Source: Atriophallophorus winterbourni (taxonomy: Eukaryota; Platyhelminthes; Trematoda; Plagiorchiida; Microphallidae). From it: a stretch of 64,000 nucleotides of DNA. Below are positions 30,841-44,435 of this stretch, one piece after another (within the stretch, counting starts at the first letter, position 1; every line of letters begins with the position of its first letter). The notes below the pieces were generated by a model. That model searched no databases. It was not told where the DNA came from and worked only from the letters and a program-made list of their open reading frames with translations. The position numbers and the translations under genes are program-made. Location: positions 1-64,000 of the forward strand of contig JACCGJ010010182.1 in assembly GCA_013407085.1 (NCBI GenBank), written 5' to 3'.

Positions 30841-33800
30841 AGTAATTGTTGTGAAAGCTAACGGAACAAATAGGTATGAATAAACTGTCATTTCGAACAA
30901 GCCTGATTATTAAATAGCCTGAAGGCTGTTCATTGCAAGACACATCATCAGTTTCCTATGGATGTGGATAATGAATTTTGGGTCACCTTGGTGAATATAC
31001 TGCTGGCGTTGTGGTGCTTTAATCTAACTACCTCAGTCAAAATTGGTAGCATTTTCATGTACGGATTCTTGGATATTCAATAAATCACTGAAAGCCCAAG
31101 ATCACAAATTCATGTAGATGTCAGGCGCAAGAAATTGAATACAACGAGTAAAATGTGACGATAAGAATAACACTGCTTACGAGGAGTTGCTGAAGCAATG
31201 CGGAAATTGATGAACATTATTAAGTTGATTTAAAGAGTAATTCATAAGATCATCTCCTAAATATTTGTGAGCATTTAGTGACATACAATGCTGCATGAAC
31301 TTGTTTCGCACTTATTGCGTTGTACAAAAATGTTCATTTGCAAGCATTTCAACCACACACCCAATGACCGGCGGTGTTTTCACTCATCAGGTAGGGACAG
31401 AAGATCAGAAACCGCGTGCTCTTGACACAGTGAAAAAATGTTAATTATGTTGCGTTTGTAAGGCACTGTTGGATTAAACTGTCACGACCAACCTGTTGAA
31501 GCACATATATAATTAGATGGGTTAAAACCCATTGCCATTGAGAAAATGCTCAATTGCATGCATCACCATCACACAAAGAACGTTTCTATGTGTTTAATGA
31601 AGCTACAGTCACGAATTACGGAACATGTGTAATTATGTTGCAATAAAATAATAATCCTATTCCATTTAACAGCATGTTAGGCAGATAAAACCTACCGAGA
31701 TCTAGAATGCATGAATATTTTTTCCGATGCCTGGCGTATGTTTCACTTACAGCAACCTTTGTTAATGGTGACAGTCAATCTGTGTTTGCGGATATTGCTA
31801 CATGGATATAAACTCCGTAATATTAGGAAACATTTACGTATTGGTTACTCGTTTACTGCGGGTAACTATATTCAGTTCACTGCTTGAAGAGCAGCTTTAC
31901 ATTAACTACGTCGAATAGCATGAAGCTCAATTTCGGAACTATAAACTGCTTAATCGTAACATGGAAAGGGAAGTTGGAATGTGCAGGTTGTATGTAACCA
32001 ACATTTTTGTGAAAATGCTCTTGTCAATATTTGCTGCAAATGTTTTTGGGGCTTCGTACACTAACGAATGCGATGTAGTGCTTGGGGCATCACTTGAACC
32101 ATGTCTCCAAGAAATTTCATTGTAATTTCTATTACGTCATTTAATATTGAAGTTACGTTGTTCTGGCTACGCGATATGCCCTCAGGTTTTTCAGTTGCTG
32201 AGGCATATATTGGGGGTGTCCAGATAATCGTTCGAATAACCATGATGTAAACCACTTTCGTAGCCGACAGTACAGTACCACCCCCTTTAAAACTCACTTT
32301 CTTAACTTCTGCTATGACAGCCTTTGTCAGACAAAATTGGAAAATACACAGGAAAAATATCTCCAAACACCTCAGACTCAGCATACCGAAGGCTGTCTGC
32401 GAAACACAAGCTGCAGCAACGCCGTGCGAAGACACGGACAGACTAAACTCCGATGTTGTTTCAAAAAACTGCAATGGTCCGGCTCTCAGGGGGTCGGACA
32501 AATAAACAACATCCGCATAGGCTCGCTACACACGAATACCACTGTTAAATGTCCATACACAAATGCACAGTGCTTGCGGAACAAAATCGCCGAATTAACC
32601 CATTTTAACGCTCAGTTTTCTGCTGACATCATTGCTGTTACCGAAACATGGTTTTACGATCAGGTGAACGATTGCGAGCTATCACTTCCCAACATGATCC
32701 TACTTCGACGAGACTGTTCAAGATCAGGTGGTGGAGTTGCATTATATTATAACGAACGTCTTCAATGCACCTGAAGACACACCTGAATGCACCTGACACA
32801 GGGTTTGAGCTAGAGGACACCATGTGGTGTAGCCTTCGCTTGGAAACTGGAGAGAACTGTATACTTGGTGTGATCTACCGCTCGTTCAACTCTTCCGATG
32901 CCCACAATGAAACGTTGTTACAAATGATGCGCAACGCTGGAAACCTTAGAGGATGCCAATTATTAATAATGTGTGATTTTAACCTCCCACATCTCTACAC
33001 CAAAGGTGTGCATACTCAGCAATCCCTTGAGTACAAATTCCGTAAGATAATCACTTTCACTCCCCTATACAACCATGTCCATTCATTCACACGGCAAAGG
33101 GGCCTCAATAAATCATCAATTCTAGATCTGGTTTTAACCTCTGAAGCAACAACAGTAGAGTCAGCGCAGTATCATAGTCCTTTGGGGCTAAGTGAACATC
33201 TGGTGTTGTCCTTCGAATTCGTGTGCAACGCCAGAAGGACGTCGGACGACGTTAAGTTATTCAGGAGATTCGATTACTTCGGCCTTCGCGGTGCCATTAC
33301 GATTATGGAGGAAAAACATCTCGATCTGGCGAATGCAGAAACTAATTGTTCTAGTCTGTTAAATTATATCGGTACAAAACTAGACGAGAATACTACCTGT
33401 GTTCCCAAAAGGAAATCAAGAAAATTTTGCTTCAAACTCCGAAGCCACACTCTGACGTGGATAGCCATGCGAAATTCCGCATGGGCTGCACACAAAATAA
33501 CACGAACAGACGCATCTTGGGAACACTTTCGTAGTTTTCCTAACAAGGTGACGTCCTTATTTCGAGAAGACAAGAAATATCACCATTGGAAGCTAATCGA
33601 CCAGATGGAACAACATCCTAAGTTGCTGTACAACAGCCACACTCTGACCCTTTAAATCCCACACTCACGATTGAATTGTCGTCGTAACTTCTTCGCTGTT
33701 CGAGTATGCTTCTTGTGTAATAGCTTACCGACAGATATTGTTACCTCAGCGAACGAGCACATCTTTAAACAAAGGTTACGAAACCTTATGTTGAAAACTA

Positions 33801-34036
33801 CTGCGTTGGCCGCTACCTATTGATGTCTATATTATTTAACGCACGGAACTACCGTCCATCCAAAGATTCTTTTCCCTCAGTCTGTGTCGCCATTGTGGAT
33901 TATTTTGCTCCACCTATGAAGAACATGGATATGATCATACAAGTAACAATTTTTTTAATTTGTATTAGATCATGTGGTACTGTACAGCAATTTGCTTTTT
34001 AACCATAAATCTTGAATCTTGAATCCTGAATCTCTC
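30841..34036. repeat. Type-B tandem unit R2 (3,196 bp)
   Basis: Same content as R1. Distinguishing variants include RSFNSSD in the endonuclease, GCGGTGTTTTCAC in the hammerhead relic and a short deletion giving TGTATTAGATC in the 3' UTR (33961). Confidence 0.95.
32337..33655 (+). pseudogene. CR1-like endonuclease, unit R2
   Basis: Frames 32337-32774 and 32765-33655, split at the same duplication as R1. It shares CDFN and SEH, and KGVHTQ replaces KGMHTQ of R1. Followed in frame by the RT tail with CNSLP. Confidence 0.75.
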
Positions 34037-37000
34037 AGTAATTGTTGTGAAAGCTAACGGAACAAATAGGTATGAATAAACTGTCATTTCGAACAAGCCT
34101 GATTATTAAATAGCCTGAAGGCTGTTCATTGCAAGACACATCATCAGTTTCCTATGGATGTGGATAATGAATTTTGGGTCACCTTGGTGAATATACTGCT
34201 GGCGTTGTGGTGCTTTAATCTAACTACCTCAGTCAAAATTGGTAGCATCTTCATGTACGGATTCTTGGATATTCAATAAATCACTGAAAGCCCAAGATCA
34301 CAAATTCATGTAGATGTCAGGCGCAAGAAATTGAATACAACGAGTAAAATGTGACGATAAGAATAACACTGCTTACGAGAAGTTGCTGAAGCAATGCGGA
34401 AATTGATGAACATTATTAAGTTGATTTAAAGAGTAATTCATAAGATCATCTCCTAAATATTTGTGAGCATTTAGTGACATACAATGCTGCATGAACTTGT
34501 TTCGCACTTATTGCGTTGTACAAAAATGTTCATTTGCAAGCATTTCAACCACACACCCAATGACCGGCGGTGGTTTCACTCATCAGGTAGGGACAGAAGA
34601 TCAGAAACCGCGTGCTCTTGACACAGTGAAAAAATGTTAATTATGTTGCGTTTGTAAGGCACTGTTGGATTAAATTGTCACGACCAAACTGTTGAAGCAC
34701 ATATATAATTAGATGGGTTAAAACCCATTGCCATTGAGAAAATGCTCAATTGCATGCATCACCATCACACAAAGCACGTTTCTTTGTGTTTAATGAAGCT
34801 ACAGTCACGAATTATGGAACATGTGTAATTATGTTGAAATAAAATAATAATCCTATTCCATTTAACAGCATGTTAGGCAGATAAAACCTACCGAGATCTA
34901 GAATGCATGAATATTTTTTCCGATGCCTGGCGTATGTTTCACTTACAGCAACCTTTGTTAATGGTGACAGTCAATCTGTGTTTGCGGATATTGCTACATG
35001 GATATAAACTCCGTAATATTAGGAAACATTTACGTATTGGTTACTCGTTTACTGCAGGTAACTATATTCAGTTCACTGCTTGAAGAGCAGCTTTACATTA
35101 ACTACGTCGAATAGCATGAAGCTCAATTTCGGAACTATAAACTGCTTAATCGTAACATGGAAAGGGAAGTTGGAATGTGCAGGTTGTATGTAACCAACAT
35201 TTTTGTGAAAATGCTCTTGTCAATATTTGCTGCAAATGTTTTTGGGGCTTCGTACACTAACGAATGCGATGTAGTGCTTGGGGCATCACTTGAACCATGT
35301 CTCCAAGAAATTTCATTGTAATTTCTATTACGTCATTTAATATTGAAGTTACGTTGTTCTGGCTACGCGATATGCCCTCAGGTTTTTCAGTTGCTGAGGC
35401 ATATATTGGGGGTGTCCAGATAATCGTTCGAATAACCATGATGTAAACCACTTTCGTAGCCGACAGTACAGTACCACCCCCTTTGAAACTCACTTTCTTA
35501 ACTTCTGCTATGACAGCCTTTGTCAGACAAAATTGGAAAATACACAGGAAAAATATCTCCAAACACCTCAGACTCAGCATACCGAAGGCTGCCTCCGAAA
35601 CACAAGCTGCAGCAACGCCGTGCGAAGACACGGACAGACTAAACTCCGATGTTGTTTCAAAAAACTGCAATGGTCCGGCTCTCAGGGGGTCGGACAAATA
35701 AACAACATCCGCATAGGCTCGCTACACACGAATACCACTGTTAAATGTCCATACACAAATGCACAGTGCTTGCGGAACAAAATCGCCGAATTAACCCATT
35801 TTAACGCTCAGTTTTCTGCTGACATCATTGCTGTTACCGAAACATGGTTTTACGATCAGGTGAACGATTGCGAGCTATCACTTCCCAACATGATCCTACT
35901 TCGACGAGACTGTTCAAGATCAGGTGGTGGAGTTGCATTATATTATAACGAACGTCTTCAATGCACCTGAAGACACACCTGAATGCACCTGACACAGGGT
36001 TTGAGCTAGAGGACACCATGTGGTGTAGCCTTCGCTTGGAAACTGGAGAGAACTGTATACTTGGTGTGATCTACCGCTCGCCCAACTCTTCCGATGCCCA
36101 CAATGAAACGTTGTTACAAATGATGCGCAACGCTGGAAACCATGGAGGATGCCAATTATTAATAATGTGTGATTTTAACCTCCCACATCTCTACACCAAA
36201 GGTATGCATACTCAGCAATCCCTTGAGTACAAATTCCGTAAGATAATCACTTTCACTCCCCTATACAACCATGTCCATTCATTCACACGGCAAAGGGGCC
36301 TCAATAAATCATCAATTCTAGATCTGGTTTTAACCTCTGAAGCAACAACAGTAGAGTCAGCGCAGTATCATAGTCCTTTGGGGCTAAGTGAACATCTGGT
36401 GTTGTCCTTCGAATTCGTGTGCAACGCCAGAAGGACGTCGGACGACGTTAAGTTATTCAGGAGATTCGATTACTTCGGCCTTCGCGGTGCCATTACGATT
36501 ATGGAGGAAAAACATCTCGATCTTGCGAATGCAGAAACTAATTGTTCTAGTCTGTTAAATTATATCGGTACAAAACTAGACGAGAATACTACCTGTGTTC
36601 CCAAAAGGAAATCAAGAAAATTTTGCTTCAAACTCCGAAGCCACACTCTGACGTGGATAGCCATGCGAAATTCCGCATGGGCTGCACACAAAATAACACG
36701 AACAGACGCATCTTGGGAACACTTTCGTAGTTTTCCTAACAAGGTGACGTCCTTATTTCGAGAAGACAAGAAATATCACCATTGGAAGCTAATCGACCAG
36801 ATGGAACAACATCCTAAGTTGCTGTACAACAGCCACACTCTGACCCTTTAAATCCCACACTCACGATTGAATTGTCGTCGTAACTTCTTCGCTGTTCGAG
36901 TATGCTTCTTGTGTAATAGCTTACCGACAGATATTGTTACCTCAGCGAACGAGCACATCTTTAAACAAAGGTTACGAAACCTTATGTTGAAAACTACTGC

Positions 37001-37235
37001 GTTGGCCGCTACCTATTGATGTCTATATTATTTAACGCACGGAACTACCGTCCATCCAAAGATTCTTTTCCCTCAGTCTGTGTCGCCATTGTGGATTATT
37101 TTGCTCCACCTATGAAGAACATGGATATGATCATACAAGTAACATTTTTTTTAATTTGTATACGTAGATCATGTGGTACTGTACAGCAATTTGCTTTTTA
37201 ACCATAAATCTTGAATCTTGAATCCTGAATCTCTC
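34037..37235. repeat. Type-B tandem unit R3 (3,199 bp)
   Basis: Same architecture. It shares RSPNSSD and KGMHTQ with R1, but the CACGACCAAAC variant and the ACTGCAGGTAAC variant with R5. The RT tail carries CNSLP as in R1 and R2. Confidence 0.95.
35533..36851 (+). pseudogene. CR1-like endonuclease, unit R3
   Basis: Frames 35533-35970 and 35961-36851. Unit-specific change NAGNHGGCQ in place of NAGNLRGCQ. Frame break and catalytic substitutions as in the other units. Confidence 0.75.
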
Positions 37236-40200
37236 AGTAATTGTTGTGAAAGCTAACGGAACAAATAGGTATGAATAAACTGTCATTTCGAACAAGCCTG
37301 ATTATTAAATAGCCTGAAGGCTGTTCATTGCAAGACACATCATCAGTTTCCTATGGATGTGGATAATGAATTTTGGGTCACCTTGGTGAATATACTGCTG
37401 GCGTTGTGGTGCTTTAATCTAACTACCTCAGTCAAAATTGGTAGCATCTTCATGTACGGATTCTTGGATATTCAATAAATCACTGAAAGCCCAAGATCAC
37501 AAATTCATGTAGATGTCAGGCGAAAGAAATTGAATACAACGAGTAAAATGTGACGATAAGAATAACACTGCTTACGAGAAGTTGCTGAAGCAATGCGGAA
37601 TTTGATGAACATTATTAAGTTGATTTAAAGAGTAATTCATAAGATCATCTCCTAAATATTTGTGACCATTTAGTGACATACAATGCTGCATGAACTTGTT
37701 TCGCACTTATTGCGTTGTACAAAAATGTTCATTTGCAAGCATTTCAACCACACACCCAATGACCGGCGGTGGTTTCACTCATCAGGTAGGGACAGAAGAT
37801 CAGAAAATGCGTGCTCTTGACACAGTGAAAAAATGTTAATTATGTTGCGTATGTGAGGCACTGTTGGATTAAATTGTCACGACCAACCTGTTGAAGCACA
37901 TATATAATAAGATGGGTTAAAACCCATTGCCATTGAGGAAATGCTCAATTGCATGTATCACCATCACACAAAGCACGTTTCTTTGTGTTTAATGAAGCTA
38001 CAGTCACGAATTATGGAACATGTGTAATTATGTTGAAATAAAATAATAATCCTATTCCATTTAACAGCATGTTAGGCAGATAAAACCTACCGAGATCTAG
38101 AATGCATGAATATTTTTTCCGATGCCTGGCGTATGTTTCACTTACAGCAACCTTTGTTAATGGTGACAGTCAATCTGTGTTTGCGGATATTGCTACATGG
38201 ATATAAACTCCGTAATATTAGGAAACATTTACGTATTGGTTACTCGTTTACTGCGGGTAACTATATTCAGTTCACTGCTTGAAGAGCAGCTTTACATTAA
38301 CTACGTCGAATAGCATGAAGCTCAATTTCGGAACTATAAACTGCTTAATCGTAACATGGAAAGGGAAGTTGGAATGTGCAGGTTGTATGTAACCAACATT
38401 TTTGTGAAAATGCTCTTGTCAATATTTGCTGCAAATGTTTTTGGGGCTTCGTACACTAACGAATGCGATGTAGTGCTTGGGGCATCACTTGAACCATGTC
38501 TCCAAGAAATTTCATTGTAATTTCTATTACGTCATTTAATATTGAAGTTACGTTGTTCTGGCTACGCGATATGCCCTCAGGTTTTTCAGTTGCTGAGGCA
38601 TATATTGGGGGTGTCCAGATAATCGTTCGAATAACCATTATGTAAACCACTTTCGTAGCCGACAGTACAGTACCACCCCCTTTAAAACTCACTTTCTTAA
38701 CTTTTGCTATGACAGCCTTTGTCAGACAAAATTGGAAAATACACAGGAAAAATATCTCCAAACACCTCAGACGCAGCATACCGAAGGCTGTCTGCGAAAC
38801 ACAAGCTGCAGCAACGCCGTGCGAAGACACGGACAGACTAAACTCCGATGTTGTTTCAAAAAACTGCAATGGTCCGGCTCTCAGGGGGTCGGACAAATAA
38901 ACAACATCCGCATAGGCTCGCTACACACGAATACCACTGTTAAATGTCCATACACAAATGCACAGTGCTTGCGGAACAAAATCGCCGAATTAACCCATTT
39001 TAACGCTCAGTTTTCTGCTGACATCATTGCTGTTACCGAAACATGGTTTTACGATCAGGTGAACGATTGCGAGCTATCACTTCCCAACATGATCCTACTT
39101 CGATGAGACTGTTCAAGATCAGGTGGTGGAGTTGCATTATATTATAACGAACGTCTTCAATGCACCTGAAGACACACCTGAATGCACCTGACACAGGGTT
39201 TGAGCTAGAGGACACCATGTGGTGTAGCCTTCGCTTGGAAACTGGAGAGAACTGTATACTTGGTGTGATCTACCGCTCGTTCAAATCTTCCGATGCCCAC
39301 AATGAAACGCTGTTACAAATGATGCGCAACGCTGGAAACCTTAGAGGATGCCAATTCGTAATAATGTGTGATTTTAACCTCCCACATCTCTACACCAAAG
39401 GTGTGCATACTCAGCAATCCCTTGAGTACAAATTCCGTAAGATAATCACTTTCACTCCCCTATACAACCATGTCCATTCATTCACACGGCAAAGGGGCCT
39501 CAATAAATCATCAATTCGAGATCTGGTTTTAACCTCTGAAGCAACAACAGTAGAGTCAGCGCAGTATCATAGTCCTTTGGGGCTAAGTGAACATCTGGTG
39601 TTGTCCTTCGAATTCGTGTGCAACGCCAGAAGGACGTCGGACGACGTTAAGTTATTCAGGAGATTCGATTACTTCGGCCTTCGCGGTGCCATTACGATTA
39701 TGGAGGAAAAACATCTCGATCTGCGAATGCAGAAACTAATTGTTCTAGTCTGTTAAATTATATCGGTACAAAACTAGACGAGAATACTACCTGTGTTCCC
39801 AAAAGGAAATCAAGAAAATTTTGCTTCAAACTCCGAAGCCACACTCTGACGTGGATAGCCATGCGAAATTCCGCATGGGCTGCACACAAAATAACACGAA
39901 CAGACGCATCTTGCGAACACTTTCGTAGTTTTCCTAACAAGGTGACGTCCTTATTTCGAGAAGACAAGAAATCTCACCATTGGAAGCTAATCGACCAGAT
40001 GGAACAACATTCTAAGTTGCTGTACACCAGCCACACTCTGACCCTTTAAATCCCCACTCACGATTGAATTGTCGTCGTAACTTCTCCGCTGTTCGAGTAT
40101 GCTTCTTGTGGAATAGCTTACCGACAGATATTGTTACCTCAGCGAACGAGCACATCTTTAAACAAAGGTTACGAAACCTTATGTTGAAAACTACTGCGTT

Positions 40201-40432
40201 GGCCGCTACCTATTGATGTCTATATTATTTAACGCACGGAACTACCGTCCATCCAAAGATTCTTTTCCCTCAGTCTGTGTCGCCATTGTGGATTAGTTTG
40301 CTCCACCTATGAAGAACATGGATATGATCATACAAGTAACAATTTTTTTAATTTGTATAGGTAGATCATGTGGTACTGTACAGCAATTTGCTTTTTAACC
40401 ATAAATCTTGAATCTTGAATCCTGAATCTCTC
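37236..40432. repeat. Type-B tandem unit R4 (3,197 bp)
   Basis: Same architecture with additional private decay in the endonuclease. The RT tail reads WNSLP, the ancestral residue, as in R5 and unlike R1-R3. Confidence 0.95.
38732..40049 (+). pseudogene. CR1-like endonuclease, unit R4 (extra lesions)
   Basis: In addition to the shared break, a C-to-T change creates a TGA at 39104-39106 (after MILLR), and a one-base deletion near 39722 (CTCGATCTGCGAATG versus CTCGATCTGGCGAATG) ends the second frame early at 39756. The linker is open again from 39861. It is the most damaged of the five. Confidence 0.75.
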
Positions 40433-43400
40433 AGTAATTGTTGTGAAAGCTAACGGAACAAATAGGTATGAATAAACTGTCATTTCGAACAAGCCTGATT
40501 ATTAAATAGCCTGAAGGCTGTTCATTGCAAGACACATCATCAGTTTCCTATGGATGTGGATAATGAATTTTGGGTCACCTTGGTGAATATACTGCTGGCG
40601 TTGTGGTGCTTTAATCTAACTACCTCAGTCAAAATTGGTAGCATCTTCATGTACGGATTCTTGGATATTCAATAAATCACTGAAAGCCCAAGATCACAAA
40701 TTCATGTAGATGTCAGGCGCAAGAAATTGAATACAACGAGTAAAATGTGACGATAAGAATAACACTGCTTACGAGGAGTTGCTGAAGCAATGCGGAAATT
40801 GATGAACATTATTAAGTTGATTTAAAGAGTAATTCATAAGATCATCTCCTAAATATTTGTGAGCATTTAGTGACATACAATGCTGCATGAACTTGTTTCG
40901 CACTTATTGCGTTGTACAAAAATGTTCATTTGCAAGCATTTCAACCACACACCCAATGACCGGCGGTGTTTTCACTCATCAGGTAGGGACAGAAGATCAG
41001 AAACCGCGTGCTCTTGACACAGTGAAAAAATGTTAATTATGTTGCGTTTGTAAGGCACTGTTGGATTAAATTGTCACGACCAAACTGTTGAAGCACATAC
41101 ATAAATAGATGGGTTAAAACCCATTGCCATTGAGAAAATGCTCAATTGCATTAATCACCATCACACAAAGCACGTTTCTTTGTGTTTAATGAAGCTACAG
41201 TCACGAATTATGAAACATGTGTAATTATGTTGAAATAAAATAATAATCCTATTCCATTTAACAGCATGTTAGGCAGATAAAACCTACCGAGATCTAGAAT
41301 GCATGAATATTTTTTCCGATGCCTGGCGAATGTTTCACTTACAGCAACCTTTGTTAATGGTGACAGTCAATCTGTGTTTGCGGATATTGCTACATGGATA
41401 TAAACTCCGTAATATTAGGAAACATTTACGTATTGGTTACTCGTTTACTGCAGGTAACTATATTCAGTTCACTGCTTGAAGAGCAGCTTTACATTAACTA
41501 CGTCGAATAGCATGAAGCTCAATTTCGGAACTATAAACTGCTTAATCGTAACATGGAAAGGGAAGTTGGAATGTGCAGGTTGTATGTAACCAACATTTTT
41601 GTGAAAATGCTCTTGTCAATATTTGCTGCAAATGTTTTTGGGGCTTCGTACACTAACGAATGCGATGTAGTGCTTGGGGCATCACTTGAACCATGTCTCC
41701 AAGAAATTTCATTGTAATTTCTATTACGTCATTTAATATTGAAGTTACGTTGTTCTGGCTACGCGATATGCCCTCAGGTTTTTCAGTTGCTGAGGCATAT
41801 ATTGGGGGTGTCCAGATAATCGTTCGAATAACCATGATGTAAACCACTTTCGTAGCCGACAGTACAGTACCACCCCCTTTGAAACTCACTTTCTTAACTT
41901 CTGCTATGACAGCCTTTGTCAGACAAGATTGGAAAATACACAGGAAAAATATCTCCAAACACCTCAGACTCAGCATACCGAAGGCTGTCTGCGAAACACA
42001 AGCTGCAGCAACGCCGTGCGAAGACACGGACAGACTAAACTCCGATGTTGTTTCAAAAAACTGCAATGGTCCGGCTCTCACGGGGTCGGACAAATAAACA
42101 ACATCCGCATAGGCTCGCTACACACGAATACCACTGTTAAATGTCCATACACAAATGCACAGTGCTTGCGGAACAAAATTGCCGAATTAACCCATTTTAA
42201 CGCTCAGTTTTCTGCTGACATCATTGCTGTTACCGAAACATGGTTTTACGATCAGGTGAACGATTGCGAGCTATCACTTACCAACATGATCCTACTTCGA
42301 CGAGACTGTTCAAGATCAGGTGGTGGAGTTGCATTATATTATAACGAACGTCTTCAATGCACCTGAAGACACACCTGAATGCACCTGACACAGGGTTTGA
42401 GCTAGAGGACACCATGTGGCGTAGCCTTCGCTTGGAAACTGGAGAGAACTGTATACTTGGTGTGATCTACCGCTCGCCCAACTCTTCCGATGCCTACAAT
42501 GAAACGTTGTTACAAATAATGCGCAATGCTGGAAACCTTAGAGGATACCAATTATTAATAATGTGTGATTTTAACCTCCCACATCTCTACACCAAAGGTG
42601 TGCATACTCAGCAATCCCTTGAGTACAAATTCCGTAAGATAATCACTTTCACTCCCCTATACAACCATGTCCATTCATTCACACGGCAAAGGGGCCTCAA
42701 TAAATCATCAATTCTAGATCTGGTTTTGACCTCTGAAGCAACAACAGTAGAGTCAGCGCAGTATCATAGTCCTTTGGGGCTAAGTGAACATCTGGTGTTG
42801 TCCTTCGAATTCGTGTGCAACGCCAGAAGGACGTCGGACGACGTTAAGTTATTCAGGAGATTCGATTACTTCGGCCTTCGCGGTGCCATTACGATTATGG
42901 AGGAAAAACATCTCGATCTGGCGAATGCAGAAACTAATTGTTCTAGTCTGTTAAATTATATCGGTACAAAACTAGACGAGAATACTATCTTTGTTCCCAA
43001 AAGGAAATCAAGAAAATTTTGCTTCAAACTCCGAAGCCACACTCTGACGTGGATAGCCATGCGAAATTCCGCATGGGCTGCACACAAAATAACACGAACA
43101 GATGCATCTTGGGAACACTTTCGTAGTTTTCCTAACAAGGTGACGTCCTTATTTCGAGAAGACAAGAAATATCACCATTGGAAGCTAATCGACCAGATGG
43201 AACAACATCCTAAGTTGCTGTACAACAGCCACACTCTGACCCTTTAAATCCCACACTCACGATTGAATTGTCGTCGTAACTTCTTCGCTGTTCGAGTATG
43301 CTTCTTGTGGAATAGCTTACCGACAGATATTGTTACCTCAGCGAACGAGCACATCTTTAAACAAAGGTTACGAAACCTTATGTTGAAAACTACTGCGTTG

Positions 43401-43631
43401 GCCGCTACCTATTGATATCTATATTATTTAATGCACGGAACTACCGTCCATCCGAATATTCTTTTCCCTCAGTCTGTGTCGCCATTGTGGATTATTTTGC
43501 TCCACCTATGAAGAACATGGATATGATCATACAAGTAACAATTTTTTTAATTTGTATACGTAGATCATGTGGTACTGTACAGCAATTTGCTTTTTAACCA
43601 TAAATCTTGAATCTTGAATCCTGAATCTCTC
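40433..43631. repeat. Type-B tandem unit R5 (3,199 bp)
   Basis: Same architecture. RSPNSSD as in R1 and R3, KGVHTQ as in R2 and R4, WNSLP as in R4. Confidence 0.95.
41929..43247 (+). pseudogene. CR1-like endonuclease, unit R5
   Basis: Frames 41929-42366 and 42357-43247, split as in the other units. Private changes include MWRSLRLET and NTIFVPKRK. Catalytic motif changes are shared. Confidence 0.75.
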
Positions 43632-44435
43632 AGTAATTGTTGTGAAAGCTAACGGAACAAATAGGTATGAATAAACTGTCATTTCGAACAAGCCTGATTA
43701 TTAAATAGCCTGAAGGCTGTTCATTGCAAGACACATCATCAGTTTCCTATGGATGTGGATAATGAATTTTGGGTCACCTTGATGAATATACTGCTGGCGT
43801 TGTGGTGCTTTAATCTAACTACCTCAGTCAAAATTGGTAGCATTTTCATGTACGGATTCTTGGATATTCAATAAATCACTGAAAGCCCAAGATCACAAAT
43901 TCATGTAGATGTCAGGCGAAAGAAATTGAATACAACGAGTAAAATGTGACGATAAGAATAACACTGCTTACGAGGAGTTGCTGAAGCAATGCGGAAATTG
44001 ATGAACATTATTAAGTCGATTTGAAGAGTAATTCATAAGATCATCTCCTAAATATTTGTGAGCATTTAGTGACATACAATGCTGCATGAACTTGTTTCGC
44101 ACTTATTGCGTTGTACAAAAATGTTCATTTGCAAGCATTTCAACCACACACCCAATGACCGGCGGTGTTTTCACTCATCAGGTAGGGACAGAAGATCAGA
44201 AACCGCGTGCTCTTGACACAGTGAAAAAATGTTAATTATGTTGCGCTTGTAAGCCTCTGTTGGATTGAACTGTCACTACCAACCTGTTGAAGCACATATA
44301 TAATTAGATGGGTTAAAACCCATTGCCATTGAGAAAATGCTCAATTGCATGCATCACCATCACACAAAGCACGTTTCTTTGTGTTTAATGATGCTACAGT
44401 CACGAATTATGGAACATGTGTAATTATGTTGCAAT
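43632..44435. repeat. Partial type-B unit R6
   Basis: The head of a sixth unit, including the hammerhead relic at 44152-44182. Similarity to the other units starts to weaken near 44240 and falls abruptly near 44435, after which the backbone is diverged. Confidence 0.85.

Noticed and set aside
27605..43631. Simple two-unit higher-order repeat (R1, R3, R5 versus R2, R4)
   Set aside because: Some variants fit, but others group R1-R3, R4-R5 or R1 with R4, so a mosaic is the better description.
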